Shown in pieces: positions 9,786 to 21,079 of a DNA stretch of 64,000 nucleotides. The position numbers and the translations under genes were made by a program. Below the pieces are notes generated by a model. That model was given only the letters and a program-made list of their open reading frames with translations, was not told the origin of the DNA and did not search any database. Position 1 is the stretch's first letter. Every line of letters starts with the position of its first letter. Source of the DNA: Trissonchulus latispiculum. Its lineage: Eukaryota > Nematoda > Enoplea > Enoplida > Ironidae. The DNA lies in assembly GCA_030248195.1 (NCBI GenBank), contig JASAND010006694.1, forward strand, positions 62,001 through 126,000, given 5' to 3'.

Positions 9786-10082
9786 CGGTTTCAGTTCTGT
9801 CAATGGTAGTTGCTTGCTTTCACCAGTCTGACACAGCTGTACAGTCACTTGGCCTGTCGAACTGTCCGGACTAAGTCCCGTGAGTAAGCACTGGCCCAGC
9901 TGTGAGTGCTCGATCACCTGGCCTAGACCACAGCGATGGTCAGTAGCTGGAATGCTCAGGGCACTCAATAGTCCAATACAAAGCTGGCGTTGATCATCTG
10001 GCAGACTATTGATCAGCTGCTCTGACTGGGCGGAATCCCCTTGAACTAAACCGGTTGCAGAAACTGACAAGCTCTTGAATAC
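9786..10082 (-). CDS. HERC2: HERC2 exon w31: SH3/Tudor-like strand region
   Basis: Ninety-nine codons, phase 0 at both ends. GLGQVIEHSQLGQCLLTGL then GQVTVQLCQTGESKQLPL and LTELKP match the vertebrate GGQVMHDEFGEGTVTRI ... GKITVQFSDMRTCRVCPLNQLKP beta-rich module. The acceptor follows ATTCTAG and the donor is GTAATG. Confidence 0.9.
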
Positions 10083-10326
10083 CTAGAATACACTAACACA
10101 GCAGGTCATCTAAGCAGTCACTAGTCAAACTTCCTAAACACTCTAAGCTGACGAGCAGATCCAGTGCAAAACGACAAACAGAACAAACTAGTGAGTTCAA
10201 CTTAAGATTCTTAAGCTGAATCATTATACAAAGCAATAAAGAGGGGTTAAAAACAACACAATAATTCATAGGAAAAGAAAGATGGTGAAATTTGTGGACA
10301 GAAAATTCAACCACACACGTACATAC

Positions 10327-10475
10327 CAAGCTAAGAGAGTAACGCAGCAGAGATAGTATAGAGGGCCGCCAATCTTCTGTATCAATCAATTCAAGCAACA
10401 GCATTGTAATTTCTTTAACCATTACAAATTCCGGAGGCAATACCAAAGACGGAGGAGAGTTGATAGTATGCGGAG
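10327..10475 (-). CDS. HERC2: HERC2 exon w30
   Basis: VMVKEITMLLLELIDTEDW fits vertebrate LAEEVVALLRTLHSLTQW. The acceptor follows TTTCTAG and the donor is GTATGT. Confidence 0.84.
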
Positions 10476-10589
10476 CTAGAAAAGAAAACCCGATTCTTTT
10501 TGCAGCTACAGAATGCTGCACAGAACATCAGCGAAGCCTAACCACGTAACACACTAATCGGGCACTATTTCTTACCACCAAGAGTACAT

Positions 10590-10926
10590 TAATTTATAGG
10601 AGTATGACAAGCGTCACACTCTGTGCAGTGAAGGCAAAAGCTATGCTGTCTTCGCTATCTCCTGACCGCCCACAAATTGACCACCTCTCACATAGCCCTA
10701 TATAAGTATACGTATACATAGTTCCAAAAGGGGGTCGCTCACTCGCTATGTACATTTTCTACACGCATGCGTTGAACATACAAGCTTAGACCTCCTCCTC
10801 AAATTTGGCTCCCTGTAAATTTCAACGTGTAATTATACAAAGCAGTGAGAAGGAGGAGTCAGGCGATAGCGAACACAACATAGTGTTAGACTTCACTGTA
10901 CACAGTAAGATCCCTGTCATACTTTT
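10590..10926. repeat. Degenerate fold-back element in HERC2 intron
   Basis: The left end (AGTATGACAAGCGTCACACT, then CTGTGCAGTGAAG) is mirrored by CTTCACTGTACACAG and CTGTCATACTT at about 10,892-10,924. The left-end wording is shared with the palindromic element at 44,731-45,153 (GAGTATGACAAGCGTCATGC), so both probably belong to one family. Confidence 0.6.
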
Positions 10927-11142
10927 AAAATTTCTGTGCTATTGTGCTATTATTCTTACTAATAAACCAGAGGACTAATAACCTTGAAAATGGTGAAAGT
11001 GGAAGATAAAAGACGACAAGGGAACTACCATGCTTGGCACTGTCAATACCTCAGCAACTAAACGATACTACATGATCATTGTACAAATCAAAGCATAGAA
11101 TCAAAATTAATACGAAAAAAATTTGTACCAGAAGAAAAATAC

Positions 11143-11302
11143 CTTTAGTGAAGGATTCAAGACCAGCCTTTCTGAGCATCCATTTGAATGTCCATTGGCT
11201 GATTTTAGACAACAGAGCCTCGCACAAAAGATACATATCAGACTGCCTGACACGGTGGTGTCGCCATCGGAGCAGTTTACACAGCAGTCGACAACATACC
11301 AG
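11143..11302 (-). CDS. HERC2: HERC2 exon w29
   Basis: The segment beginning LVCCRLLCKLLRW fits vertebrate ILAVHLLQAVLPSW, and the CEALLSKISQWTFKWM helix fits CLVEKLFGFLGSLL. The acceptor follows TTTTTAG and the donor is GTATTT. It starts in phase 0 and ends with 1 nt. Confidence 0.82.
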
Positions 11303-11485
11303 CTAAAAACAGAAAGTCATTTAAAAAAGCACCGATACATTTAGTGAACAGTCAAGGTCAAGAAAAATTATCAATACGTCAACGGCTTTACTCAAGAGAA
11401 CTGACACTGGAGGAATGGAACAAAGTTAACTCCGAACAAATGTGACATCTAAACAGCTGGCTGTCTTAAAGATTGCACAAGATAC

Positions 11486-11658
11486 CTTCTTTTCCAGATC
11501 TGTATCGGTGGCTCCGGGAGAAATGGATGCCATCAAATAATCCACTACATTTCTATCACCAAAATGTTTTGCAAAGGCTTCACAGTGACAGAGAGCATGC
11601 AACTGCGACAAGGATAGCCATTGAGAACTGTCTGCCAAAGATGTTACTTGTAACTGAT
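11486..11658 (-). CDS. HERC2: HERC2 exon w28
   Basis: QWLSLSQLHALCHCEAFAKH and DRNVVDYLMASISPGATDTD fit the vertebrate SWCTLGFVRSIALTPQVCG and QWITLLMKVVEGHAPFTATS. The acceptor follows ATTTTCAG and the donor is GTATCT. Confidence 0.82.
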
Positions 11659-11932
11659 CTGAAAATAAAAACTCTAACAAAAGCAGTTCAAGTAAATTTG
11701 ATGTCATACACAACAAAGCAACAAACAGTGGTATGTTAGCAACATTAGTCCCAGCTTTTGCCTAAATATTTCAGATTAAGTACTCTTCTAACTGTACACA
11801 AATCAAATTAAATCCAGCTTAAGCTTCCGCTAACTCAAATGTCCAATGACTGTAGCAAAGAAAGCATGTAAGCATTCAAGGAGCAAGAGGAACAACGGAT
11901 AATCACATACACATTTACTAACCATTCAACAG

Positions 11933-12075
11933 CTGCCACCTCAAAACACCAGCCAGCTTCCGAGAAACGGTTACAGGAATATCAGCAGCATTAGAGGAGG
12001 CAATAGCCAGAACTTTAACGGCAATGGTTTGGCATAAATGTCGAATTAGGCCCATGTCATTGGAGGAACCACTTA
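11933..12075 (-). CDS. HERC2: HERC2 exon w27
   Basis: IRHLCQTIAVKVLAIASSNA fits the vertebrate INLLQTLCLSAGVHAEIM helix, and the end resembles KTLCGLLRMLVESG. The acceptor follows AATTTTAG and the donor is GTTAGT. Confidence 0.8.
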
Positions 12076-12232
12076 CTAAAATTTTAGGTCAGAAATTGTT
12101 ACAACACGATTAGTTCAACAATAAAAATACAAAGGCGCGCAGTAACAACATGATAACATTATCGCAGTTATGTAAGATGTAAAAAATCAAAAAACTAAAA
12201 AAATATCAGAGAATTCAATATACTATACTTAC

Positions 12233-12275
12233 AGTCAATGTGAGCTTCCTCGCCGCAATTCACAAATGCACGGTG
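12233..12275 (-). CDS. HERC2: HERC2 exon w26: 43-nt micro-exon
   Basis: A very short exon with a TTTTAG acceptor and a strong GTAAGT donor. It encodes HRAFVNCGEEAHID plus one base. It is needed to join the phase-0 end of w25 to the 2-nt start of w27, and sits where vertebrates have RNIHPTAMMFTSTIN. Skipping it would shift the frame. Confidence 0.68.
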
Positions 12276-12478
12276 CTAAAACATAAAAAGTAAATTAATA
12301 AAGATAATTTAATTAATAAAGTAAAGTAAATAAATTAAATTAATAGAGTAATAATTATCTTGCAATGCTTCATATTAAGCATCCCCCGCTTAGCTCGCCA
12401 GACGCCAACCCATGATAAACCTCGTGAACTTTAGCGGGGTTCATTTTCATTGCCAAGCAATAAAGACTGGAGACATAC

Positions 12479-12591
12479 CTCACTACGTAAACTGCCTGAT
12501 GAGTCGTCAGTAATTTCAAATGATTTCAGTTCCAACGAATTGGAAGACAGACTGCCCGGCTTCCTGCTAAATTTCGTCATTTTCTCAAATT
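12479..12591 (-). CDS. HERC2: HERC2 exon w25: Ser-rich linker
   Basis: A Ser-rich, acid-ending linker (SLSSNSLELKSFEITDDSSG) resembles the low-complexity DSDTEDDSEAEQ linker that follows the MIB/HERC2 domain in vertebrates. The acceptor follows TGTTTAG and the donor is GTATGT. Support comes from phase on both sides rather than from sequence identity. Confidence 0.68.
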
Positions 12592-12706
12592 CTAAACAAA
12601 ATCATAAAACACTTAAAATAGAAAATATCGGGTATCGTCAGCTGCTGAAGTAATATTATAACAAAGGAATGAGTAGCAATCAAGTTTAAACGGCACAGCT
12701 ATATAC

Positions 12707-12822
12707 CTTGACAAGTGGAGATGGCTTTTGTTAGGAGAGCCAATAATCCCTCGCTGATCAGAAAGCAGCAGTCCTCAGTACTGGATTGACGACTCAAAAC
12801 AAACAAAATCACAGCAGACAAC
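12707..12822 (-). CDS. HERC2: HERC2 exon w24
   Basis: ISEGLLALLTKAISTCQ matches vertebrate LNSGMLALTQTALRLIG, preceded by a hydrophobic helix like RFLLVMLSMLTLQ. The acceptor follows TTTCAG and the donor is GTATAT. In vertebrates a linker and then the MIB/HERC2 domain follow; here the next exon starts 115 bp on and lacks that domain. Confidence 0.85.
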
Positions 12823-13395
12823 CTGAAAGTAATAGGCATGGTGAAGCAAAATAGGACTTGAAATCAATATTATTATGATAGCTGTCCTGTCCAGTCATTT
12901 TAATTCCAATATTCAGGGGGTTCGCTCGGTTTTTTTGGAATATTACCGATTTTTTGGCATACTTATTTAGTAGGCTTCATGAGGACGCAAACAAAACAAA
13001 TGCGTTTGTTGCGTTTGCTTAGAGCAAGCCTAGTATGACTCCTACAAGGGCTAAACATAGAAAAAAATCAGTTCCACACCAACGTCACCAAAGTTAGAAT
13101 TTAGTTTTATATGTTGTCAGCAGACTCATGTTTTCTAAGTAATCACAGAACTTATCAATCAAAAAGCTGATATTAACTTAGTAGTCCATACTTTACCCTC
13201 AGTTTCTGTTTTTGTTTTCCGAACACTAAGATTAATACGTGTCATGATCATATTTGGAAGCTGGCTGTGCGTAATGGAGGAAGTTTTGACAAGTAACACA
13301 CATTTTGCCGACCTATGATTCCTACGAATTCATGCAAAAAAATTAGCCCACTTTTATACTATCAGCTAGACAAATTCTAAATTCTAAATCTTTAC

Positions 13396-13542
13396 CACGT
13401 CGAGGACCACCATGAAACAGAATGACTTGAAAGAGTTCGAAGCTGGTTGAGCAGCAGTTTGTGAAACTTCTGACGACTAGCGAAGAACTGCCGACTAAAG
13501 GATGGTATCAACATTGCACCGATGTCATTAACGACAGGCGAA
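13396..13542 (-). CDS. HERC2: HERC2 exon w23
   Basis: A helical segment (FSRQFFASRQKFHKLLLNQL) in the place of vertebrate PPFNRMLLEVTFGKLYAWAV. The acceptor follows GATTTCAG and the donor is GTAAAG. Residue identity is low; phase and order support it. Confidence 0.72.
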
Positions 13543-13744
13543 CTGAAATCAAAATAATTCAACTCAAATGCAAAAAACAATTGATGTGTACATATGCTGT
13601 GGCACAACCATTGTATTGGGAATGTTTAAATTGGAAACACGTTCATCATTTCAAGACCAAGGAGATCAAAACTACTACAAACAAACACGTGATGTTTACG
13701 TACAAATTATATGCATATATACATCATGTCGTCAAAACACGCAC

Positions 13745-13860
13745 TTATCCATGCAAAAGGAAGAAAGAGCAGCGAAAAGATCAACAGGAGAAGAACCCGT
13801 AAGCAGGAGAAGATCGGCAGCCTGATCATAGCCGGCGCAAATCTGAGCAATACTTTCCTC
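13745..13860 (-). CDS. HERC2: HERC2 exon w22
   Basis: The segment ending in GSSPVDLFAALSSFCMD fits the vertebrate region around LERAEVRLEGIDTILKLAS. The acceptor follows CTGCCAG. The GTGCGT donor is weaker than average but leaves the 2 nt needed by the next exon. Confidence 0.72.
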
Positions 13861-14227
13861 CTGGCAGAGAAATACACAATTAAGTTTTCAAAAAGAATTT
13901 CTATTAAATTATTTATCATAATAATTATGCAATCATGCCATCCACTCCCTTCTTAATTCAAGTCACGATAAACAGCATTATGTAAGCAGTTGCCTAAAGA
14001 AATTAACACTGGTTAATTAATTAACACGGGTTAATGAACACAGTAACACATTAAAAATCAAAGACAAAGAAATCTACAGAATAAATTTAAGAAGGGTCAT
14101 GGAAAAAGAAACACTATTGAAACACAAAAACAGACAACAAGAAAGACTTAATGTTAACAAAAACCAAAAAGAGCATTTTTAAGAAAAAGACAGATAAAAA
14201 CAGAACAATATCTGCAACGACTGATAC

Positions 14228-14356
14228 CTGTTGAATCACAGCGTTTTTCAGCTGCAATAGCTCATTACTATCTTTGACTACAAAATCTATAACTAAGCGA
14301 CAAATACTGGATACTGTGATCAGATCAGGACCCATCTTGTAATATTCTGGGGCCAT
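14228..14356 (-). CDS. HERC2: HERC2 exon w21
   Basis: Forty-three codons in phase 0. MGPDLITVSSICRLVIDFVV fits the vertebrate VQGLYPQSPLLSTIAEFAL helix. The acceptor follows GTTTAG and the donor is GTATCA. The first codon is an ATG, but it is internal here and not a start. Confidence 0.8.
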
Positions 14357-14493
14357 CTAAAACATCGACACCAGCAGCATTCAGCACAAAATTTTATAAA
14401 CAAACTAAAAATAAAAAGTAAAAATGTATCATAAAAACGTTTTAGCTTAAAAACTGTCAGTAACTCAGCAAACATTCAAGTTAATAAACTTAC

Positions 14494-14600
14494 TGAGTCG
14501 GTTTTCTCCACACCAGCTTCAGCATCATCAGCATCAATTAAAATTATTTCTAGTTTATCGTTATCACTCTGAGCATTATCTCCTGTATAGGCCGATTTTC
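14494..14600 (-). CDS. HERC2: HERC2 exon w20: acidic linker
   Basis: A short acidic exon (for example DADDAEAGVEKTD) in the position of the vertebrate TDDEEKIGNEESDLEE linker. The acceptor follows TTTAAG and the donor is GTAAGT. Codon phase joins both neighbours. Confidence 0.78.
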
Positions 14601-15090
14601 CTTAAAAAAGTTACAAACAGTGGTCAAGGCAGTCCATTTTGTGTCAATGTTTCGACTTTCTCCGATCTCGCTGACTTTTACATTATTGTCGAAATGGTAT
14701 ATTTCAATGAGTTTCTAAAACGGAAGTCGTAAATCTTACAGATTTCGAGTAATTTCACTTCAAAGTTGAGAGATATCATGTGTTAAACAAAGCAAGTTAG
14801 AAAAGTTGTCACTTTTTCGAGTCTCACAACAAAAGATGATGGATCTGGACACGGTATGCATAAAAATACTCCTAAAATGTTGAACTGCGGAATATTGGAA
14901 TTAAAATTTTAATTTAGACCTTTATATTTTTCATTAATTTTTGAAGGATTCATATTTAAAAAAGCTGCAGCAGCTTTTCTGCATTCCCAAGTTATGCTTT
15001 CAATTACGATAATTACTATATTAATATCTTAACGATAATTTGCGCAATTTTCCTAATTTGCAAATAAAGCGGCTTATGACAGTAACATAC

Positions 15091-15295
15091 CAACAGACTG
15101 TGAAGGATCTTGTTTCACCAGAACCTGTCTAATAACACGATGCCAGCGTCCAGCACCGCCACAACTGATTCGTTTGAGGGCTCGCTGACGCAGGTACGAC
15201 TGATGCAGTGCGTTGACTGAACGCATCAGGAACCAGCACTTTTCAACTGGCTTACTGCAGAGCTCTTTGTAGGAACTTTCACTGCCTTGGTGTTG
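15091..15295 (-). CDS. HERC2: HERC2 exon w19
   Basis: SSYKELCSKPVEKC corresponds to vertebrate GRSYKEVCAPVIER, and RWHRVIRQVLVKQD to PRWRRIAQKIIRER. The acceptor follows ATTATAG and the donor is GTATGT. The intron upstream contains the reverse-transcriptase relic. Confidence 0.92.
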
Positions 15296-15435
15296 CTATA
15301 ATTAAAGTCAGTCATTGTCAAATACATATATATACTTGAGGCGATGCTAACTTTGGGCAATGCGGCAAAAGACCGCCAAAAACTCGGTTTTCGCCGTCTT
15401 TGTCCTAAGCGCAAAAAACCGGTTTTGGGAAACCG

Positions 15436-16343
15436 GTTTTTATTCAAATCATCCCTAAGTTTCACAAATCTCCTGTTGCCTTCAGAACTATAATTGCTAG
15501 CGCCAACAGCCGTACCAGCCCATTATCAATAAGACTAGGTCATGCGTTAAGGCGAATACAACATTCTGTTAAATGTTATACAAGTGCCATTACTAGGTAC
15601 TCCCGTGTCTATAACCCTTTCTGGATAATTAATAGTAACAGTAATATATTAAATGATATACATGGTTTAAATCGTAATAACAGAGCAAGAACTGTTAATA
15701 CGTTTGATTTTGGTCAATTGTATACTTCACTACCACATCCGGAAATCTTAACTTCCCTTGAATCAGTTTGTAACATTGCATTTGGTAAATCTAATCGTAA
15801 GCTTATTCTGTATGAAAGATCGGCTGCTTGGGGATTCAATACTAATAAAGGTATACTGGCTGGAAAGGATACTATTATGGATATGATTAGATGGTTGCTA
15901 AATAGTTGCTACTTTGTTTTAATCCGGATATATATCCGGTCTGTTTGACTTTAAATAAAATGAATAACAGTAATCAATGTGCAGATGTATTAGACATTAA
16001 AATATCTGTAATTAATAATAAATTTGTTACTGACATTTATGACAAAAGAGATAATTTTAATTTTAAGTCAATTAGATTTCCTAGTTATGAAAGCAACATT
16101 AGCCTCAGTTGTAAACATAACGCGGTTTACAACGAGTTTGCTAGATATGCTGCGATAATATCCACAAAGAATGGATTTGTCACTGCATGTATTAAATTTG
16201 TTAGAATGATTAAATCTAAAGATTACCCTGTTAATATTGTACTTACACTTCTGCATAAATGCATTAAGAATAAAGAATTAAATATCAAGTATGATTGTTT
16301 AATTGATGAAATTTTCTCTGAAATCAATGATAATGTACAGTAA
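15436..16343 (+). pseudogene. Reverse-transcriptase relic, internally deleted
   Basis: Reading plus from about 15,436: IPKFHKSPVAFRTIIA, then FDFGQLYTSLPHPEI, then RWLLNSCYFVL, then NPDIYPVCLTLNK, DVLDIKISV and DIYDKRDNFNFKSI. The order fits a widespread invertebrate transposon reverse transcriptase. The middle that should hold the PMG motif and the xxDD catalytic motif is missing at about 15,920, with a frame change there. Upstream stops also break it. It lies antisense in the HERC2 intron before w19. Confidence 0.72.
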
Positions 16344-16429
16344 TCAGATTCGTATATTACTCAATGTATATATACGTAATGTTTTGTGTATAAGTACAGC
16401 ACTGTGTGTAATCATTCATGTGTAACCAC

Positions 16430-16600
16430 ACGTGTGAATGGAAGACCACAGGGCAGAAACGCTTTTCTTCAAGTTTGACGGGGGAACCAAAAGCCCAAAA
16501 GCTGCAATAGGTGAAGGGTACGCCACTGATGACGCCCGCCCTCACCTATATCAGTCTGGCAGAGTGGTCAGCAAGTGATTGCACGTAACCGGTATGAGTG
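16430..16600 (+). repeat. Relative of the SINE-like insertion in gypsy pol
   Basis: Contains TACGCCACTGATGACGCCCG, then TATCAGTCTGGCAGAGTGGT, which closely follows the minus strand of the 5740-6075 insertion (TACGCCACTGACGACGCCCG, then TATCAGTCTGGCAGAGTGGT). Ends were not defined. Confidence 0.65.
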
Positions 16601-18324
16601 CGTATATGTTCTGCAATGCATGGAACCTGTCAGTTAGCACGTATAATTAGTTTTTCAGATAGACATTACGATTGTACGTTTTCCAGTGATTGATTCTACA
16701 ACCTTCTAAACTGTATTCGAAAAGCGGTATACTTAGTTTTTTAGATAATGGTAGGCAAATCAGTTACTAACTTCTCTATTTGGGAAATGAGCAGTGTTTT
16801 CTTGTGTTTTCACTCAAAAGCATAAAATTTTAAAAACACACTAAAAAGCGCACTCAAATTTTCACCTGAAGGAGTGAATTTTTATTCATTTTAAGCATAA
16901 TATTAAGTTTTTCAGAAAAATTTTGCGCCTTCCACGCAAGATATCGTCTATACATCTATATTTTAACTTCTGTTTGTTTTTGTCTTGGTACCAGTTGAGT
17001 GCATGTCATGCAACCTTCATTATTCTAAGCAACGCTAGCACTAGGGACTGTATATACAGGCTTATTCAATGAAATTGCGTTTCCAAATTCTGGAAATGAC
17101 AGGAATAAAATACTGTCGAAAAGTAAAAAGTTTTGAAGGTTTTCAGACCAAAATTTTCACAATTTTCAAAAAATTCTCAACGTTTGGGGGGGGCACCGCC
17201 CCTCAGGCCCCCCCGTTATAGCGCAAAAAGTCTTCAATGCGAAGATTCAGAAACAGAACATAAACGTTCAGAACATTGAAATATTGTTTTTAAAGACTAA
17301 GTGGGCAATATGTTTTCTTTTTCTTCTGTTACACGCGAAAAATGCTAAATATAGTTAGAAATGCTGTAAAAACCGTTGAAAACGTGTTAATACTGCGAAA
17401 TGTGAATTTCAGGAAAAACACAGATATTTAAAAACACACTAAAAAGCACAGGTGAAATTTTGAAAAACCCTGGAGATGAGCAACACGCTGGGGGAGCGGA
17501 GCATCAACTCAACTATTAACTCTGCCGGGGGAGGGGCTGTAATTATGGGAGAAGGGGTGAAACAGATCCTCCTTCCTGAAGCACCAACATGATGGTTGCT
17601 TAAAAACGTGTAACACAAAACAGGAGAACACTCAAGGTGCCACTTAACTTCCTAAACTCATAACCAAGTAACATAAACCTAACCAGTACATACAAATTTA
17701 TTTCTAAACGCAATTATAAGAATTCAATTTCATAGTACTGGATCTGTCTGATGATGAGTATATTGGTCCTAATCCCGCCCTGGCCTATAATAAGTATAGG
17801 CCTATTCCTCAATTTTATGCTATCATGACTGGTCAGGGCCTGAGGGATTGGGGCCGAAAGACTTTGACCAATTATGTACGTTGTTCTTGATCACAGAAAA
17901 TCCCATTTTACCGTATTTTGAGTATATATGTAATAATGTCTATATATGTGATTTTGCTCTTTCTGTAGAATACATAATATGTATTTGTATAAATAATGAA
18001 TGTAATGTTTGTTATTTTACAGTTATGATTTTGTTTAGTCGTGAAAAATGCAGAATTTGTACTTATACATGTATGTACAAAGTTTGTTGATATGTACCGT
18101 TTAAATTAAGTGTGGTTGTATCTCTGGATCTTGTGTTTGTTAACATTCTTACCTGGCTGTATTTTCAAAGTTTTTAAGTGCTGTACTTTATTTTTGTAAA
18201 TACCTAGGTTGTTGCATTATATGAATTACTTGCAGGGTAAACCGTCCCTTTCTTTTATTTCATAAAAATCAAATCTGGAAATTGTAACTAAAATGAGCAG
18301 TCAGTTAGGCATACAAGTATATAC
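16601..18324. other. Intron stretch with a GC-rich hairpin
   Basis: AT-rich intronic DNA. The one distinct item is a G8-CACC-GCCCCTCAGG-C7 run at about 17,187-17,216 that can fold into a hairpin. A similar GGGGGCTCCGCACCCC hairpin occurs at about 37,135-37,160 inside the element interrupting the LINE. No gene recognised. Confidence 0.5.
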
Positions 18325-18472
18325 CTGAATTAACGTCCATTTAATCTGATGTACGGAAGACAGAATATGTGCTAACTGATCCGGGACTTGACAGGCACCG
18401 TCCTTCTGACTTCCAATAGAGCTTGCCATCTGCATTAGGCCACAATGCTTCAGCAGAACACAAAGGAGTAAC
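18325..18472 (-). CDS. HERC2: HERC2 exon w18: LLLCVLLKH marker
   Basis: LLLCVLLKHCGLMQMA is almost the same as vertebrate LLLCCLLKHEDLGHVA, and QIKWTLIQ fits YQAKCSLIK. The acceptor follows GTTTAG and the donor is GTATAT. This is one of the strongest HERC2 markers in the window. Confidence 0.93.
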
Positions 18473-19033
18473 CTAAACAAGGCGAAACTGAATTAGTAGT
18501 ATATCAAGGATATCGGTGTCGCGCTGACAACTCAAAAAGCAAGAACACTAATCATATGACTATCAGCACTCCCTAGTGGCTTACTCTCCTTTTTATTAAC
18601 AGTTCAATTACGCACTCTTGATTCTGGTCAACGGCGCGAATGGTTTCTAAATTCTCTGGGTCAGGTTATAGTGGATTTAAACGGAAGCATATAAGGGAAT
18701 TTTTAGATTATTAAGGCGACTGATCAGTTTACCCGCAATTCAACCTTGATTGTGTGTTGACTGCTAACTAATGTCGAACTTCGGAATTGGGGCAATGGGC
18801 GCCTTAGCCCGACTATGGCTCACCACTTGGCATCAGATATAAGTATGACTACTCTTTTTTTATGACGATGCTTCCGAAGTGTTCTCATGCAGCTTTAGCA
18901 AGCAAACCCAGAACAAAATAACCTGAACAAAACTAGTTACTTAAAATATGTCGCAAACTATATAGTTACTTAAAATGTGTCGCAAACTATATAACAATAA
19001 TGGTAACAGACATTGCTGATATTAATTACAGAC

Positions 19034-19325
19034 CTTCCCAGTTCTTCCAAAGCGCTATTCAATTCTGTGGGAATTGCCAGCAGATTCTTAGAAACATGGT
19101 TGTCCATCACCTGAATGAACCAACCAGCACTGGTCACTGAATCGGTTTTGCTGTCTGCAGTCGGCACGTTTATACTAAAGTTTCCATCCAGTAGGGCAGA
19201 CATAAAACACTGAACGCTGGATGGTTGTTGTAGACGATTTGAATCGACGGAAGGAGAGTCAACGACTGACAGCGCCATAAAGTCACGATTTAGAGAAGCA
19301 GTTAGGTCCAGTCGCGCGTCATCAT
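19034..19325 (-). CDS. HERC2: HERC2 exon w17
   Basis: A long hydrophilic segment ends in IPTELNSALEELGR, matching vertebrate FPPEHPVEEVGR. The acceptor follows ATTTTAG and the donor is GTCTGT, leaving 2 nt. The Arg of LGR is split across the junction and followed by LLLCVLLKH in the next exon, nearly identical to the vertebrate order. Confidence 0.88.
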
Positions 19326-20281
19326 CTAAAATAATGCCATGGAAAAATTCATTTTTTCGAAAAAAATCGCTAGATATACCCTATTATACTCGAGTTATTA
19401 CTAAGCATCAATCAGGAGAAAGCTAACCTGCAGTATGAATTCCAGAAATTAATTTTCATGCTATCTATTATTTTAACTTGGTCTAGCTCGAGGATAAGGT
19501 TGGTATATGCTTCTAGAAAATATTCACTGCTTATTTATTTTCATTTCCGGTAAAAGAACACAATATTAAATAAAAAAGTGAAGTGCAGTGAATCAAATTT
19601 GAAGCTCTAAAATTTCAAAATCCAAGTAATAAAATACATTTTGTATTGGACACATTAATCTAGCTGCATCAAACCGCCATTACATACCTCTAAGCAGTTA
19701 TCTCATAATAATAATAATAATAATAATAATCGTTAATATTGCTTGGTTCCCGCCATTTTCCAAAAGTTTGGAACCCTATGTTCTGGACATGCTTATTTTT
19801 CCTTTAATTTTTGTTTACTACAGTCCATGTTGAAGTTAGAACTTCACAAGGTTGCGCTAACATTGAGGTAATCTCGAGCTGGTTTCGTCTTTAAACTTAA
19901 ACTAAGAATAAGGTTAATTTATGAATGAATGCGTAAAATTTGATTGGTTCAACAAAAATAATACTCGAACGAACCTTGAGGTTTGCTGGACAAATAGCAA
20001 CTCAAGAAAACCTGGGGACTACGTCGAAAATATATGCTTTATGCAGTTCACCAATTACGTGTGTATTCAATATTTTGGTTAATGATTACTATTGACTTTA
20101 ACGTAACCTGCATAAACTGCGTTCCACACAGAAGCTCACCCACCCACCGAATCAAAGCGAGTATTACGTAACTTTTGTCCTATGGGTGTCTAGCCGCTAT
20201 AAATAAACTATTAGGCAAAGCATAACTTACATCGACTAGAAAATAAACGGAAAAAGATGTAATACCATGATAAAATCTAAC
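19326..20281. other. HERC2 intron with AAT microsatellite
   Basis: Contains an (AAT/TAA)n tract at about 19,707-19,731. No other feature recognised. Confidence 0.6.
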
Positions 20282-20411
20282 CATTGTTTTTATCTTCTTC
20301 CTCAACGCGAAGAACCTCCTTGCAGTCACGAACGTAAACCCCACTTTTGAGTAATTCCTTGGATTCAGGAGACAGTTTATGAACTGCAAGCTTTCGCATT
20401 CCTTCATTGAT
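20282..20411 (-). CDS. HERC2: HERC2 exon w16
   Basis: LSPESKELLKSGVYVRD followed by acidic EEEDKNN aligns with the vertebrate LSPVEIECAKWLQSSIF...EEKDEDH. The acceptor follows TGTTTAG. The GTTAGA donor is weak but leaves the 1 nt required by the next exon. Confidence 0.78.
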
Positions 20412-21079
20412 CTAAACAATAAAAAACAATTGCAATATATCCATCCTCTAATTCCGATTGAAGTAGAAATCAAACTTATTTCCCCGTTTTAACTTTAACA
20501 GAAGAAATGAACCAACATCAACGACGCTTCTATTATTTTCATACTATATTATAAAGTTAAAGTGATGACAAAATTTTTCAGTTATATATTTAGTTTTTGT
20601 TTTATATTAACGGAACTATTGTGCTACAAACTGAAAATTCGTAAATTAACCGTTTGTAAGGCGCAGAAAGACAGAAAATGAGTCAGCAACGAAGAGAGAT
20701 TTAGCCAAGGACGCGGATAAGCAGAAGTGCAACTTGCTATCTATAAATAAATGAAGCAATGAACAATTCAAATTATCAATCTGCGAGCTACTTTTAATAG
20801 ACTTTGAATTTTTAGTTAAATGTTTGAAACATTCTGTAATAAATAGACAGTCGGCTTACAATGGAAATAGGACTGTGTAAAACAACCATAGGGTGTAAGC
20901 CACGATCGTTGCTTTATGTTGCAACACAGACCGTTACCCAGAAAGCTGAATCCCAAAATCGGCATCATTGTTTTCTTATCACAAAAATTGACATATGACC
21001 ATATAACTGCCTTCCTGTGACAGGCAAGACACAGCTATACACACGAACGGACCACTGAACAAAGTGATAGTAAGACAAA

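Noticed and set aside
15226..15465. 79-codon minus-strand frame overlapping exon w19
   Set aside because: It is in another frame. The frame with YKELC and RWHRVIRQVLVKQD has HERC2 similarity and proper splice sites.
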